From contig JANFAH010000124.1 of assembly GCA_024663395.1 (NCBI GenBank), positions 1-64,000 of the forward strand: 64,000 nucleotides of DNA. The letters are read 5' to 3'. The notes beneath the pieces were generated by a model. That model was not told the origin of the DNA. It made no database searches and worked only from the letters and a program-made list of their open reading frames with translations. This document shows, in pieces, positions 32,239 through 43,385 of this stretch. Source of the stretch: Pisolithus tinctorius. Lineage: Eukaryota > Basidiomycota > Agaricomycetes > Boletales > Pisolithaceae. Within the stretch, counting starts at the first letter, position 1. Each line of letters begins with the position of its first letter. The position numbers and the translations under genes were made by a program.

Positions 32239-32433
32239 TAGAACAACTACACAAAGAAATACTCGCTGCACTACCCTTGGACCCACTGTCCCAACACCAA
32301 CTCACAGACACCTCCAACCCTCGGTGGTTGATCAATAGCACTGGCCTGCTGCACCTTGATAACCAGATCTATGTACCAGATGCCAACAACCTTCAGCTCA
32401 AGGTCCTTCAGTACAAGCATGATCACCCGCTGT

Positions 32434-33430
32434 AGGGAGCCGTATACTCCCTGAGGCTGGAACAGGAACCTGTCACTAAATTCTGCAGGCCTCTATGACA
32501 AACCCATTTCAGAATTTTTCCTGCTCGTGACCTCGTGTTTCCTCCCAACCCCTGTCGCCTTCGGAGTTTCTACCGACCTTCCGCATGTCACTCAGTCATC
32601 AAAACGCTGATCTGGAAATTCCGCATTCGTGCAGAGTCATCCAGAATTCAGTAGCCGTGCCTCCCCTCAGCCACATCACCAGTCGTCCGTGCCACTTTCC
32701 TCTAAAAAACTCCAGATTCCCCTGTTGCCCTAAATTCCGCAAGCTGGACTTCGTGCCAGTATGCTACGCTCTGCCCTCCTGTGCCACTCAGCTCCACCTC
32801 CCACTTGTACGCATACTCTCGTTCTGTTGGAAGATACCCCTTACTGTTGTCCCGCTCTTGCTCTCGTCTACTACCCAACAGTCTATTTCACGTGCTTCTG
32901 TATTTCGCTGATGTCTGACGTCCCTTCCTTTATTTTCCGGTCTTTTAGTTTTCCTGCCCCACCTTACTCCGACTCGTACCTACTTTCCCTGTACTATATA
33001 ATTCTGCCATGATGTCGGAAAATAGAGCACCCACCTTTTGAGTCGCTATCCGTGTGTGTTCTGCAAGTTCGAGAGTTTCAAGAGTCTAAAGTGCGTACAT
33101 AGAGTCTGCTGCGTCTTCAGTGTCCCCAGAGGTCTTCGTGTCTCCTGCGTCCTCCAGCCCTGCACACCTAATCCCGTGTCCCTTTCGCTTCGAATTCGCT
33201 CCTCTTGATGTGTAGCGACCCCTCAGAATTTCATATACCCATCTTGCTGTTCCTCATGCGTCTACATCTGCCTGGAATTAAATTCCGCATCTCTCGCTCA
33301 AATTTCCCCACCGCTTCTAAGCCCTTTCTCGACCTCTCCTTCCACACAGTACCCCTTGGGACGATCCTAGGGAATTCTCCCTTCACCCTTCCTCTAGTCG
33401 CACGCTTCCCAGAAGTCGTGTCTCACACCA
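32434..33430. mobile_element. 997-bp insertion in the C2 integrase finger, unknown family
   Basis: Perfect 4-bp duplication CTGT (32430-32433, 33431-33434). Excision restores HDHPLSGHLGQN in frame, the HxxxH part of the integrase finger. It begins AGGGAGCCG and ends TCACACCA. A TATA-like TACTATATAATT is at about 32993-33004, and AAATTCCGCA recurs at three places. No coding domain. Probably a solo LTR-like unit, but it lacks the usual TG start unless the duplication is read differently. Confidence 0.7.
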
Positions 33431-34700
33431 CTGTCAGGACACTTAGGCCAGAATCAGATGTTGGAACTGATCTGGCGAGAGTACACCTGGCCCAGCATTT
33501 GCACCTTCGTCAAGGAGTATGTGAGGTCCTGCACTACATGCGCAAGAGCCAAAACACCCAGACACCAACCATATGGCACCCTGAAACAATTGCTGATACC
33601 AGAAAAGCCATGGAACTCCATCTCTATGGATTTCATTGAGCACCTACCAGCATCCGGTGGTCACACTGCTATCCTGGTGGTCATTGACTGACTGTCCAAG
33701 CAGGCTATATTCATACCCACCCATGACACTATTACCTCCCCCAAGCTTGCTAAGCTCTTTCTACTCCATGTCTTCTCAAAACACGGTGTCCCAGCACATG
33801 TAACCTCCGACCAAGGCTCTGAATTTGTCTCACACTTCTTCTGGTCCTTGGGTAAAGCACTGGATATGCACCTACACTTCACTTCTGGATACCACCTGGA
33901 AGGAGATGGCCAGACTGAACAAGCAAACCAGACCTTGGAACAGTACCTCCAGGTATACTGCAACTACCAACAGGACAACTGGGCCGAGTTACTTCTGTTG
34001 GCTGAGTTTGCCTACAACAATGCCCCAAGTGCCACCACTGGTGTTTCCCCTTTCTTTGCCAACAAGGGCTATCACCCTAACCTCTCAGTCTTCCCCGAAA
34101 GGGACTTGTCCTTGGCACAGGCTAGGGACTATGCCATGGACCTAGACAAACTACACCAGTTCCTATGTGAAGAGATGGCACTAGCCCAGGCTAGATACCA
34201 AGGTCCGGCAGATACAAAAAGGCTACCAGCACCCAAGATCAACCTCAGTGATCAGGTCTATGTCAAAGCCAAGTACTTCTGGACCACAAGGCCATCACAG
34301 AAACTCACTGACAAGAACCTAGGCCCCTACTCAGTAATAGCCCAACCTGGCACCCACTTGTTCACCCTTCATCTCCCAGACTCCATGTGTGCAGTACACC
34401 TGGTGTTCCACATGTCACAACTAGAACCAGCACATCCCAATGTCATCCCAAACCAAACACAGCCACCACCACCACCGGTCGAGGTGGATGGTGAACCAGA
34501 GTACGAGATTGCTGAGATCCTCGACTCAAAGGTAGACCAGTGACAAAAGTGCAAACTACAGTACTTGGTGCACTGGGCTGGCTATGAGGGCACCAATGAG
34601 GAAACATCCTGGCTGCCAGCCACCGAGCTGGGCAATGCTGAGGACCTACTCATGGCTTTCCACACCAGTTATCCTGGTAAACCTGGACTGACCTCTAGCT

Positions 34701-35328
34701 GAAACAACCATCTACACTTTCTCTTCTCTCCTCCTTCCTTGTAGTTACCTTCTCTTACTATAGCAGGATAGTTGACGCATTAAAAAAGAAAGATATATAT
34801 ACACGGTATTTACATTTACATTGGCATTCGGCTCAGGCCAGCATACTCACTTGGAATCCCCCTTGAACACCTCCCCCTCGCTCATCTGAAGCTCCTTGTC
34901 CTCCCTACTCTCTGACCCGGTGTAAGTGATGTATTTAGCGATCCTAGGGAGTCCTGGGGACTCCTGAGGGTAGATAGAAAGGGGTCAGGTTTGACCCAGA
35001 GGAGCTCTGAGCTTGGAGTGGTAAAAAGAGGTAAAGGAGTGACTGGAGTTGGTCAAAATGAATGGAGTGGGGAAACAAGTGAGTAATGGCATCTGGTGGT
35101 TGTCTGGGAGTGCCTCAGCAAGGGCTTTTCGCAGTCTTTCTTTCGCAGTCTTCAATTTCACAGTCTTTGCAGTCTGGTTCCTTCTTTTTTTTTTTGTTGT
35201 GTACTGTAGACCTAAACTAGTGCGCAAAAATGCTGACTAAGCTACCAAAAATGCGCCACAAAGGTAGGCTAAGTATCACTAATGTAAAATCAAAGCAAAA
35301 ACACAATAGAAAAGATAAAATAATTGAA
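34701..35328. other. Untranslated 3' region of C2
   Basis: Follows the chromodomain stop. Contains A-rich AAAAAAGAAAG and ATATATATACAC near 34780-34800 and a T-run near 35187. It may hold the 3' end of the antisense gene. No other gene seen. Confidence 0.4.
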
Positions 35329-36349
35329 TCACCTCAGTAGGGAGTACTTATTCCCTACACTGGACCACTGACCCTTCATGCACATGTCCTCAGGCTGGCA
35401 CATGATCCTCTCGTCCAACTCCACCCCCGCTCCCTCGCAATCTGACTGGAGGCTCTTGAGCTCCAGGGCTGCCATGTCTGAGTGCAGCTCTTTGCTGGAC
35501 TCAGATGCCAGGGGGGTCAGACAAAGGACAAACTTGAACTCACCCAGCAAATCACCTAGCTGGCTGTTGAACCAGTGCTGGGTCTCCCTCCTGGCTCGCA
35601 TTTCTGTGGTCTGACGGTCAATAGCAGCTGCAATCAGCTCAAAACCCTTGGTCACCACCACAACCAAAGGATCAGAGGAGGTGGTAGTGGACGCTACCAC
35701 TCCCAAGGGGCCGGCTTCTGACTCACCGGGCACCCCAGACCTGGTTCGAACGACTTTCCTCTTCTCCCCAGCCCTCGGCAATGTAGTGTCCTCCAGCGCC
35801 CACTTCTTCCCAGACTTCACCCCAGTCTCCTCAACCTCAGGCTCTACTCCCTCGGGCAGCTTGCACCTGACCTTCATCTTGGTGCACTGATCGCATGTCC
35901 TCTTCTTGCACATGACTGAAGGTGCACGACACCTGCCCCTTTTTGCACTGTTTGCACAACCTGGCACCTGCAGCACTGGTACCCTTGTCCTGCACCTTAC
36001 CCTTCGGCTCTCCTGCTTTCTGCTGCGCCTGGCCCTCCTGTTCCCAGCGTTCAGCCTCCAACTGCTCCTGCTCTTTCCTCTCAGCCTCTAGCCACTCCCT
36101 TTCACACCATTTGGCTTCCACCTGCTCCCTCTCATGCTGCTTTGCCTCTAGTCGCTCCCTCTCGAGCCTCTCTGCCTCAAGCCAGGCAGCCTCTTCCCTT
36201 GCAGCCTTGTGCTGCTTGCGCTTGGCCATCTTAGCCTGAATGTCAGCTTCTTCATCGTCACTGGTAATCTGGAGCTTGGGTGTGGTGGCCTTCTGGAGAC
36301 CAGATGGGTCATTGGATTCACACAGAGAGACTTGATGAGTAGAGGACAT
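35329..36349 (-). pseudogene. Antisense gene inside C2: coiled coil plus Gal4-type zinc cluster
   Basis: Read on the minus strand from ATG 36349 ([17 protein letters not shown]). A highly charged Glu/Arg/Lys helix ([18 protein letters not shown]) of about 80 residues is probably a coiled coil. Next is C-x2-C-x6-C ([11 protein letters not shown]), then after a one-base frame change in 35837-35976 a second C-x2-C-x6-C ([11 protein letters not shown]). With a linker of about ten residues this is the Zn(II)2Cys6 pattern of fungal transcription factors. A C-terminal region of about 170 residues is unrecognised. It lies opposite to pol, between the chromodomain and the polypurine tract, so its promoter would be in or near the 3' LTR. 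Possibly a captured host gene. Confidence 0.65.
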
Positions 36350-36473
36350 GATGGAGGGTCAGGGAGAAGCAGTCTTTGCTAAGATGCACCTTTTTAACCC
36401 CAGGGAACACATGTTCTACCGACATGGCAACTGCTGACCTCATGTACCTTAGGGTGGGTCTCGAGGGCTCAAC

Positions 36474-36489
36474 CCTAAGGGGGGGATAC
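36474..36489 (+). promoter_or_regulatory. Polypurine tract of C2
   Basis: CTAAGGGGGGGATAC directly before TGTCATATACC. It matches the LARD tract (CTAAGAGGGGGATAC) at nearly every base, which supports a shared replication machinery. Confidence 0.8.
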
Positions 36490-36969
36490 TGTCATATACC
36501 GAGAAGCCCACAGTTCAGTCTTAGGTTCTGAACACCAGGTCAATGCCAAATGCCGAAACAAAGTCTGTTCCTTACTATACTTTTCTAGTTAGCCTTTGTA
36601 CTGCCCTCACTTGTGCCAAGGCAGTGTCTGTCTTTGGCTCTCCAATCCCTGCCTTCTTGTTTAACCTCTAGTTCCTTGCACAGCTATTTAGTCTTCACTG
36701 GTAACCCCAGCCTTTGGGTTGCCAGTCTTCAGTATATATACTCTATGTATGTTGTACTTAGTTCCTCAGTCTGAATATCAACCTAGTTCACCCCAAGTCC
36801 CCAGCTTAAGCCTGAGTCAACTCTTGGCTTTTGCTCCTGACCCCCTTTGGCTCTCTCTGACTTCAACCCAGCTTGCACAAGGGTCTAGTGCACGAGCTAA
36901 GACCAAGGGTTGTTGCACCCGGCACTCAGCCTTTGGCCTTCGACCCCTGTCCTAGTCATGAACTTAACA
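36490..36969 (+). repeat. 3' LTR of C2, uninterrupted
   Basis: 480 bp, TGTCATATACC...GAACTTAACA. It contains the empty insertion site of C1 (TTAACCTCTAGTTCC near 36661-36675) and the promoter/initiator pair near 36733 and 36768. Confidence 0.9.
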
Positions 36970-39900
36970 CTCCGGGTTTGAACTCATAGCTTCATATTGA
37001 CCCTTTCACCCTCTGCTCGAACTCCTTTGCCATCTGGCACCATGCCTTGTATACTTGTTGACAAACCCACTGTAAGTCTTCCTGTCTTTGCTGCAGCTGG
37101 TGGCACCTATACAAAATCAGTTCTTTGGTCAAATACTTATCCTTGTCCCAATTCATCAGAAAAGTTGCTTCAGCGAAGTCAAATGGCAATCTTGGCTTGA
37201 TCCCATGGACCATCTGATACAGTGAAAGTTTCATCAACTTTTGTGTCATCACCCTTTCAGCCCAGAACACCAACAGTGCATACAACAACCATTTGCCTAT
37301 TTTGCCTTTGCAAGTCTTGACAAGAGCTTCTTGAATGGTTAGGTGTCTTCTCTTGACAACTCCATTGGCCTGAGAGTTGTATGCTGAAATCTTTATATGC
37401 CTGATATTGTACTTCTTTGCAAGGTAGGCAAGGGCCTGTTTGAACACAGAGCCATTGTCTGTGACAATCTCTCCTATGGCACCCCACTGACACAAGATCT
37501 GTTCAAATATGAATCATCCTAAAGTTTGTCCTGTCTCTGCATGCAGCATCTGCCATTTGGGATACAAAGTCAGAGAGCACCTAGCTTGTACTATGTACCG
37601 GAACCCATTCAATTTTGGCATCACCATTGAATCCATGTATGCCTTGTAAAACAGAGGCTCGGGCATGGCTATGACAGGTGGGATATGGATCTTGTCCATG
37701 CATCAAATTTGACACTCATGGCAGGTGTGGAGGAACCATCAAACATCTCGATCTAGTGACAGCCACCAAAAATGAATCAGTAATCTTGACTTAGTGGGGA
37801 ACACTCCCTTGTGACCCAAATCATTGTGTGCTTGCTTCATCAACTCCAGGCATTTCTCATATGCAGGTACTACCTGATGCTGTCCCCTCAGTTCCCAGTG
37901 CCATAGTTCTCTGTTCTTCAAGAAGAATCTCGCCACATATTTGATTAACAAGTTCAGGTCTAAGTCTGACATTCCAGGCAGTCACTGTTGATCTTTGAGG
38001 AACTTGCGAACTACCTCCAACCATTCATCTTGCCACTTCCCTTTCTCTGTCCTTGGGATTTCTATATCAGCGGTAGCATCTGTCCCTGATGCCTGTGATA
38101 AAACCACCTGGGTCTTGGTCGCTTCGCTCAACCTCTCCAAGCTCTGCTCTCCAATGTAGGGGATCCATCCCTGTTTCAGCTTGACAACCTTTTGACTTTG
38201 GAAGAAAGCTTCTTCTCATTCACCTCACTGAGGGTTGAGGAGTTTGACTGTGAATGATCCTACCTCGTCAATCCAATCTTCATAATCATCCTCCAGTTCT
38301 GGATCCTCATCTGCTCAGGTCTCCTCAATAACCCATCTGGGCCTCTATGCTTCTCCACCAGTACATGTATCAGTTCGAATTTGAAGAGGAGTATACCAGC
38401 AATCATCAATTGATGGTTGCATTCAGTTGCAGGTCGAGGTTATTGATCATACCCTTGATGTACTTGGTGTTGACTTCCACAGCTAAATCTTTAACTCCGA
38501 ATATGTGGTTGTGTACATCCCAAAGCACATGAAATAGACTGAACAACTCTAGCTTCACCTGGCTATAATGACTTTCCCTTTTGTTGAAGGCAATCAATCT
38601 GAACCTTGACAGATAACACTTTGAATCTTCTCCAACCTGTAAAAGTAGGTAGCCTACTGCCAAGTGTGAGGTGTCAACAGCCAGAATGACTCACCATCCT
38701 GACTTGTAATCTATTGGTCTTAATGCTGGCAAGCTGGTGAGTGCTTCCTTCAAGTCGTCCATCACTGCTTCATGTACTTCATCAAATCTGAAGACTACTC
38801 CCTTCTTGGTCAATTCAATCAATGGTTTTGCTCTTTTTGCATAGTCTCAGATGAAGATGTGACAGTAGCTGCAGAGGCCTAAAAAGCCTCACACTTCTGT
38901 GATGTTCTTGCAGTAGGGCCAATCTTGAATCTTCTGTACTTTGGATTCATTGGGTATTTGGCCTTCATATGAAACCTTGTGTCCCACTATGGTGATAGAT
39001 GGGACTGCCACTGCAAATTTCTTTGCAGAGACAGTAGCTCCAACATGCTTGAGGCACTGTAGAACTCAATTAGTACTGACGAGGTGGTCCCATATGAACC
39101 TCCTGATTCCTGAATTCCCTTCGATCATTTCATACATTCCATCTTCTCACATGTACCTCAACCATGGTCCTTTTACTGGTATGTTGTCAATAAACAGCAT
39201 GGTTACTTCTGGTGTTTCCTCCCTGAGTGTAAATGACATGTCCCCATGGAACACTTGTACAGCATTCATATAGCCCATGGGGAGTTTGGTCAACCTGAAC
39301 ATGCTGATTGGCATTTGAAAGGTCATAAGGTCTCGATAGTCTTTGTGGATCACTTGGTGGTTGTAACCAACCATAAGGTCATACATGCCATACACTGAGT
39401 GTCCTGCAAACTCTTCTGCGATACTGTCCACATGCAGGGGAACTCCTGAATCCTGTATCAAGACCACATTGAGTGGCTGTAAGTCATGGACTAGCCACAA
39501 CGATTTCCCATCCTTCTTCACCACACAAAACCATCTCAATCAATAAGACAAAGTCGATGGTTCATAAACTCCTGCCACAATCTTTTCCTTGATTATTTGC
39601 ATGACATCCCCATAGATTGCCAGCAGAATGGGTATATTCCGATACACCCATGGCTTCTGTGGGACTGTTGGAATCTTGAGAGGTGGGAACATATCCTCTC
39701 TGAACATCCCCCTTTCACTCGTGTCCCAAGTGAAAGCCTTCTTGTGGATTTGTACTAGCCACTTGACTAGTTTGAGTTCTTTGGGCCACAAAAATCCACC
39801 TGGGTCCCATTCAAACTTGTCTGCTTGCTCCTGGTTAAGTTGTTCCCCAGGTGTGAACTCTGGGGGTTTAACTGGTATCTGGGGGAGGTTAGCTAAAGGG

Positions 39901-41158
39901 TCCCCCACTTCTCTCCTCTCGACTCTAAACTCTGCTGGTGTCTCTGTCACAACTGGCCGAACCTTCTTCACCACAGGTTTGTACTTCATCACTTGCTTTT
40001 TCCATTCTTCCTTGTCCTGTAGCTCGGTGGTCAGACTCTCTACCAAATAAGATTCGAAATGTAAACCCAAGGACTCGACGTCCTCCTCTGTCATCACAAA
40101 CATCATCTTGTAACCTTTTGGTTTTGCCCCTGGGCACTCAATCTCTGTTTCTTCACTTCAACCTTCTTCCTCGATGCTTGTATCCATTCCTCCTTCTTCG
40201 CTTCCCTTACAAAAAGGTTCATCTCTTTGATACTGTCCTGTGTCTTTGTGATAAACATCTTGCAATTTGATTTCTATACCTGCAGGAAAAGTCAGTGCAT
40301 TATTCATGCTCAATCTAAAAGAAACTCTATGGCTGGTCGCCTCTATGTTTAATGTCAATTCTTGTTTTCTGTTTTCTGTTATATCTTGAAACTGTGAGTT
40401 GAAGTCCAAGATGTATGTACTTGATTTTTTCTTATATACCACTATAGGCTGAGCAAGCTATCCCAGCCTTACAGGGGTGGCTGATCCCATCAAAACATCT
40501 CCTCACTGGCTATTCAAGTCCTGGACGAAGTCTAAAAACCCTTGTCCTGCAGTTGACATTGCATCCTATGGGGTTTGCGCCCAATCCTCCGAATATACTC
40601 CTTCTGCAAGACCATGTCCCTAAACTGAGGGAACTGGGTGAGGGACCTTCTCAGTTGCAGTGAGATCTGGATCCTCTTTTCTGTCTCTGGATCTGTAAAC
40701 TCAAGTGTCTGTTGTCTGTTCCTAAAGTCTTGTGTCCTAGCCTGAATCGCACATAGGAATGGCCTGCCCAGGAGGATATCAAAGGGAGCTGACTTGATGA
40801 CTTGAATTGGCACTCACACTTCTGCTGGACTGATCCTGAGCGAAGCATCTCGCACCAGGCCCAGCATCTTGTCCTTCGACTGGTTCACAGCTTCCATAAT
40901 GATTCAGCTATCTCCCTCAATGGGGAGATGCAGCACTTCAGTGATTTCCTGTTGCAAAGCCACTATTTGCAAACCACTGTTGAGAATCCCTTCAAGCATG
41001 ACCTTCTCAGCCAGCTTGACCTCTACCATTGTAAGTGGCATTGAATCCATCTGCGCATACCTCTCTTCTCCTATACTGCACTCAAACACCCTCACATCAA
41101 TCAACTGCAGTGACCCTTCCAGCATACCCAACGCATCTGAGAAGGTTGCACTGGGCAC
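36970..41158 (-). pseudogene. Pol of gypsy element Gy3 (minus strand), decayed
   Basis: Reading leftwards: protease tail (FDILLGRPFL near 40770), a linker, RT (39540-39147; FRLTKLPMGYMNAVQVF, then FIDN where YxDD is expected), RNase H remnant (38663-38406), integrase finger (37972-37739), and integrase core (37699-36992; TDNGSVF keeps Asp, but the expected Glu in NGVV(E)RRH is Lys). It is cut at 36970 by the end of C2, right after a SYEFKPG stretch. In-frame stops traced at about 37514, 39540 and 41159 are TGA. Both catalytic losses are G-to-A at CpG positions. Dead element, older than C2. Confidence 0.85.
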
Positions 41159-42407
41159 TACTCACTTCATCATTGCTCTGTCCTTGAACTCTCTCCAAAT
41201 GTCTGGACTTATAGTGAGTAGATCCCTTCCTGGAATTGTAACAGACTGGTCCAAGTACTGGTTCAAAACCCTCATCGCTGCTGTAGGGTCTTCGAACAGA
41301 CTCATATACCTATATCCTCTCCTTCCCACATCTTGATCTTCTGTGACATGTGGCTGGTCTTGGCACAGAGGTAGGTCCTTGCAACCCACCAGTACTTCTG
41401 TCTGGTTGCTTTCCCTTGTCCTTCAAACTTGCCTTGGGAGCATCCATTGAGCCAGACCAACTAGGTCCTGGCTGATCTGCTGTCATGGTCACTGTTCATC
41501 TCTCTTTCCCAGGTACCACTACCCCATCAACTTTGGGGTCTTTCACTGCTGCTTATTCTCTTCCCTTCGAGCTACTGTGAACACCTGTTCTGTTCTGCCA
41601 TCACACTTCATACTCTGTCTCCAAGATGACTTCCCTGGCTGTATCCTCTCCTTCTGAAACATACTCTTCAATCCTAGCTCTCTCAATGTATTGGAAGGCA
41701 TTGTGCGCTGCTATGAACATATTTGCATTTGTTGGAGGATCTTCTTCATGCTCAATACAAATGATGGGTGCTTGCTGCTCCTCTCTCCTCCTCCTGTCTC
41801 TTGCTATCCATTTGTCTATCAACTGGTACATTGGCTTGTCCGTTCAAGGAATGTGTGTGCCATCATTGAACTTTACCCTATTGTCTTCAACAATACACCT
41901 GCCAGCTGTGCAATATCTCTCCAACATGCGACAAGTCCTTGTGCAGTGTCCTTGAAGGAAATAGAAAAAGCAAATTATCTCTTGAGGTGGTTCACATGCT
42001 CCTTCGACAATGTTTCTGGCCAGTACAGGTGCTGCCCTTCACTGTGCCTGTGCCTCCACCTGAACCTGAGGCTGCCTCTGGACCAACTCATGTGCTATCC
42101 TCCCAGCTTCCTCTCCAGGTGATAACTGAATGACACCCCTCCTCATAGCACGGCTTCTCATCATATGGTACCCATGCCTCAGCAACTCTTTTATTTCTTG
42201 TAAGACCTTATTCATAGGCCAGGGGTTGTCCAAATCATGCAAGCCTTTTCTAAACTTCAAGTTCTCGAGTGTATCTTTCTGAAGTTCTGGGTCTAAGCCC
42301 TCCCAGAAGTATCCATCATAGTCCTCCTGGGTGAGCTTGTAGTGTCTGTTAAGATAGCCCACTATGGTCTCATACTGCCGAAGATACTCTCTGAGGTCCT
42401 CTTCCAT
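41159..42407 (-). pseudogene. Gag region of gypsy element Gy3 (minus strand), decayed
   Basis: From 42407: MEEDLREYLRQYETIVGYLN, then DYDGYFWEGLDPELQ, a capsid motif seen in mushroom gypsy gag proteins. Further parts at 41831-41601 (a basic stretch, RDRRRREEQQAP) and 41492-41162 in other frames. No intact zinc knuckle found. Its LTR was not identified. Confidence 0.7.
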
Positions 42408-43385
42408 CGCTATAATCTTCCTGGACTGTGCTTGAACACGATTGACCAGGTCTGCTTTAATGTATCTCTTCTCTCATTCTCCTGCACCTGGGTACACATT
42501 CACCAGCACTTCTACAAACTCATCCCATCTACCTGTCATCTCTTCCATGAGTTGTGTCCACAAGTTCACTATCACTGAAACCTTCATCACGTGCTATACC
42601 CTTCTGACAATGCTGAATAAGCACCAAAATGCCGTGTACTGCATTTACATTAGACTGGTTGGTATGAGATATGAAGAACGTGTGAAATCTGGTTGAAGTA
42701 ACCAATCCTGCCAATCACAGTATGCATTGGAAAGGCATTGTAATTCTCGACATTTCAAAATACTTTAGCCATGAGGGCTGCATATGGGTATCTAGGGGAC
42801 ATTCAGACAGAGTACCTTCTAATCTATGAACGGCATGACCAAATTCTTGAAGCCAACTTCAACTAATTCTGCAAAATTCTGCCACATTCAAAGCTGGTGT
42901 AGGGTCACTGAGGTCGCTAAAATAGTTATCACCCTGCAGCAACCTATAGTTGCAATATAGGCAAAACAGGAATCTGGTTTGGTTTTAGCAGGACCTTCAT
43001 CTTTGCATGTCCGATACAAGGGCTGTGGATGCTTCCATAAATCCACATGTTAATCACAGATGAATGAAAGATAAGTACAATAAGAAACGGCCTTCGCTAT
43101 AGGCACATTTAACGGTTGTGGGCTGCATGTGCGAAGATTTATTTAGTGTAGGGTGAAGAACAGGCGGCATAAAGATAGCATGAGCTGTTGCTTCTAATTG
43201 TCATCTACTGGCTATCCGATCGTCAGGAAAAATTTCACCCTGGATGGTGCAGCGTCACAATATAACGTTGTGTCTGTAACATTAAACAAGCAAAATAAAA
43301 TGGTGGTGATTGCACGACAAATTTTGCATTACTGTGCAACTTTTGCAGTCACCGGTACTTTTAATATATACAGTCTGTAACTTTT
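42408..43385. other. Spacer, no gene recognised
   Basis: A/T-richer sequence between Gy3 gag and the HSP70 remnant. It may include the missing 5' LTR and leader of Gy3, but I found no second copy of it in the window and no clear TG...CA ends. Confidence 0.3.

Larger units (their letters stand above)
19485..34700 (+). pseudogene. Pol of C2: protease, RT, RNase H, integrase, chromodomain, in pieces
   Basis: Pieces: 19485-19628; 20503-20579 (protease VDSGSTHCF); 28190-28301; 28673-28957; 28992-30663 (RT, YLDD in [10 protein letters not shown] near 29711; RNase H, ETDASDYAIAGIL near 30155 and TDHKNLEYF); 32241-32433; 33435-34700 (integrase finger, core Asp in SMDFIEHLP and TSDQGSEF, Glu in GQTEQANQT; chromodomain near 34500-34670, QYLVHWAGYEG). 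All three integrase catalytic residues remain. In-frame stops at 29346, 29784, 30510, 33689 and 34541 are all TGA. One extra frame change lies at about 28957-28992. Together the pieces describe a full-length chromovirus pol. Confidence 0.9.
6863..36969 (+). mobile_element. Chromovirus C2 (Ty3/gypsy, Tf1/sushi-like), host of nested insertions
   Basis: Two 480-bp-class LTRs, TGTCATATACC...CTTAACA. The 5' copy is split into 6863-7040 and 17772-18077; the 3' copy is 36490-36969. Order inside: self-priming site 18080-18090, gag 18264-19484, protease, RT, RNase H, integrase, chromodomain (to about 34700), antisense gene 35329-36349, polypurine tract, 3' LTR. Foreign insertions inside: C1 (7041-17766), L1 LTR, LARD, L2 LTR, palindromic MITE and a 997-bp insertion. 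Flanks AGCCT (left) and CTCCG (right) do not match, so the target duplication is lost or the ends were rearranged. Many in-frame TGA codons make it inactive, although the integrase DDE residues are present. Confidence 0.9.
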
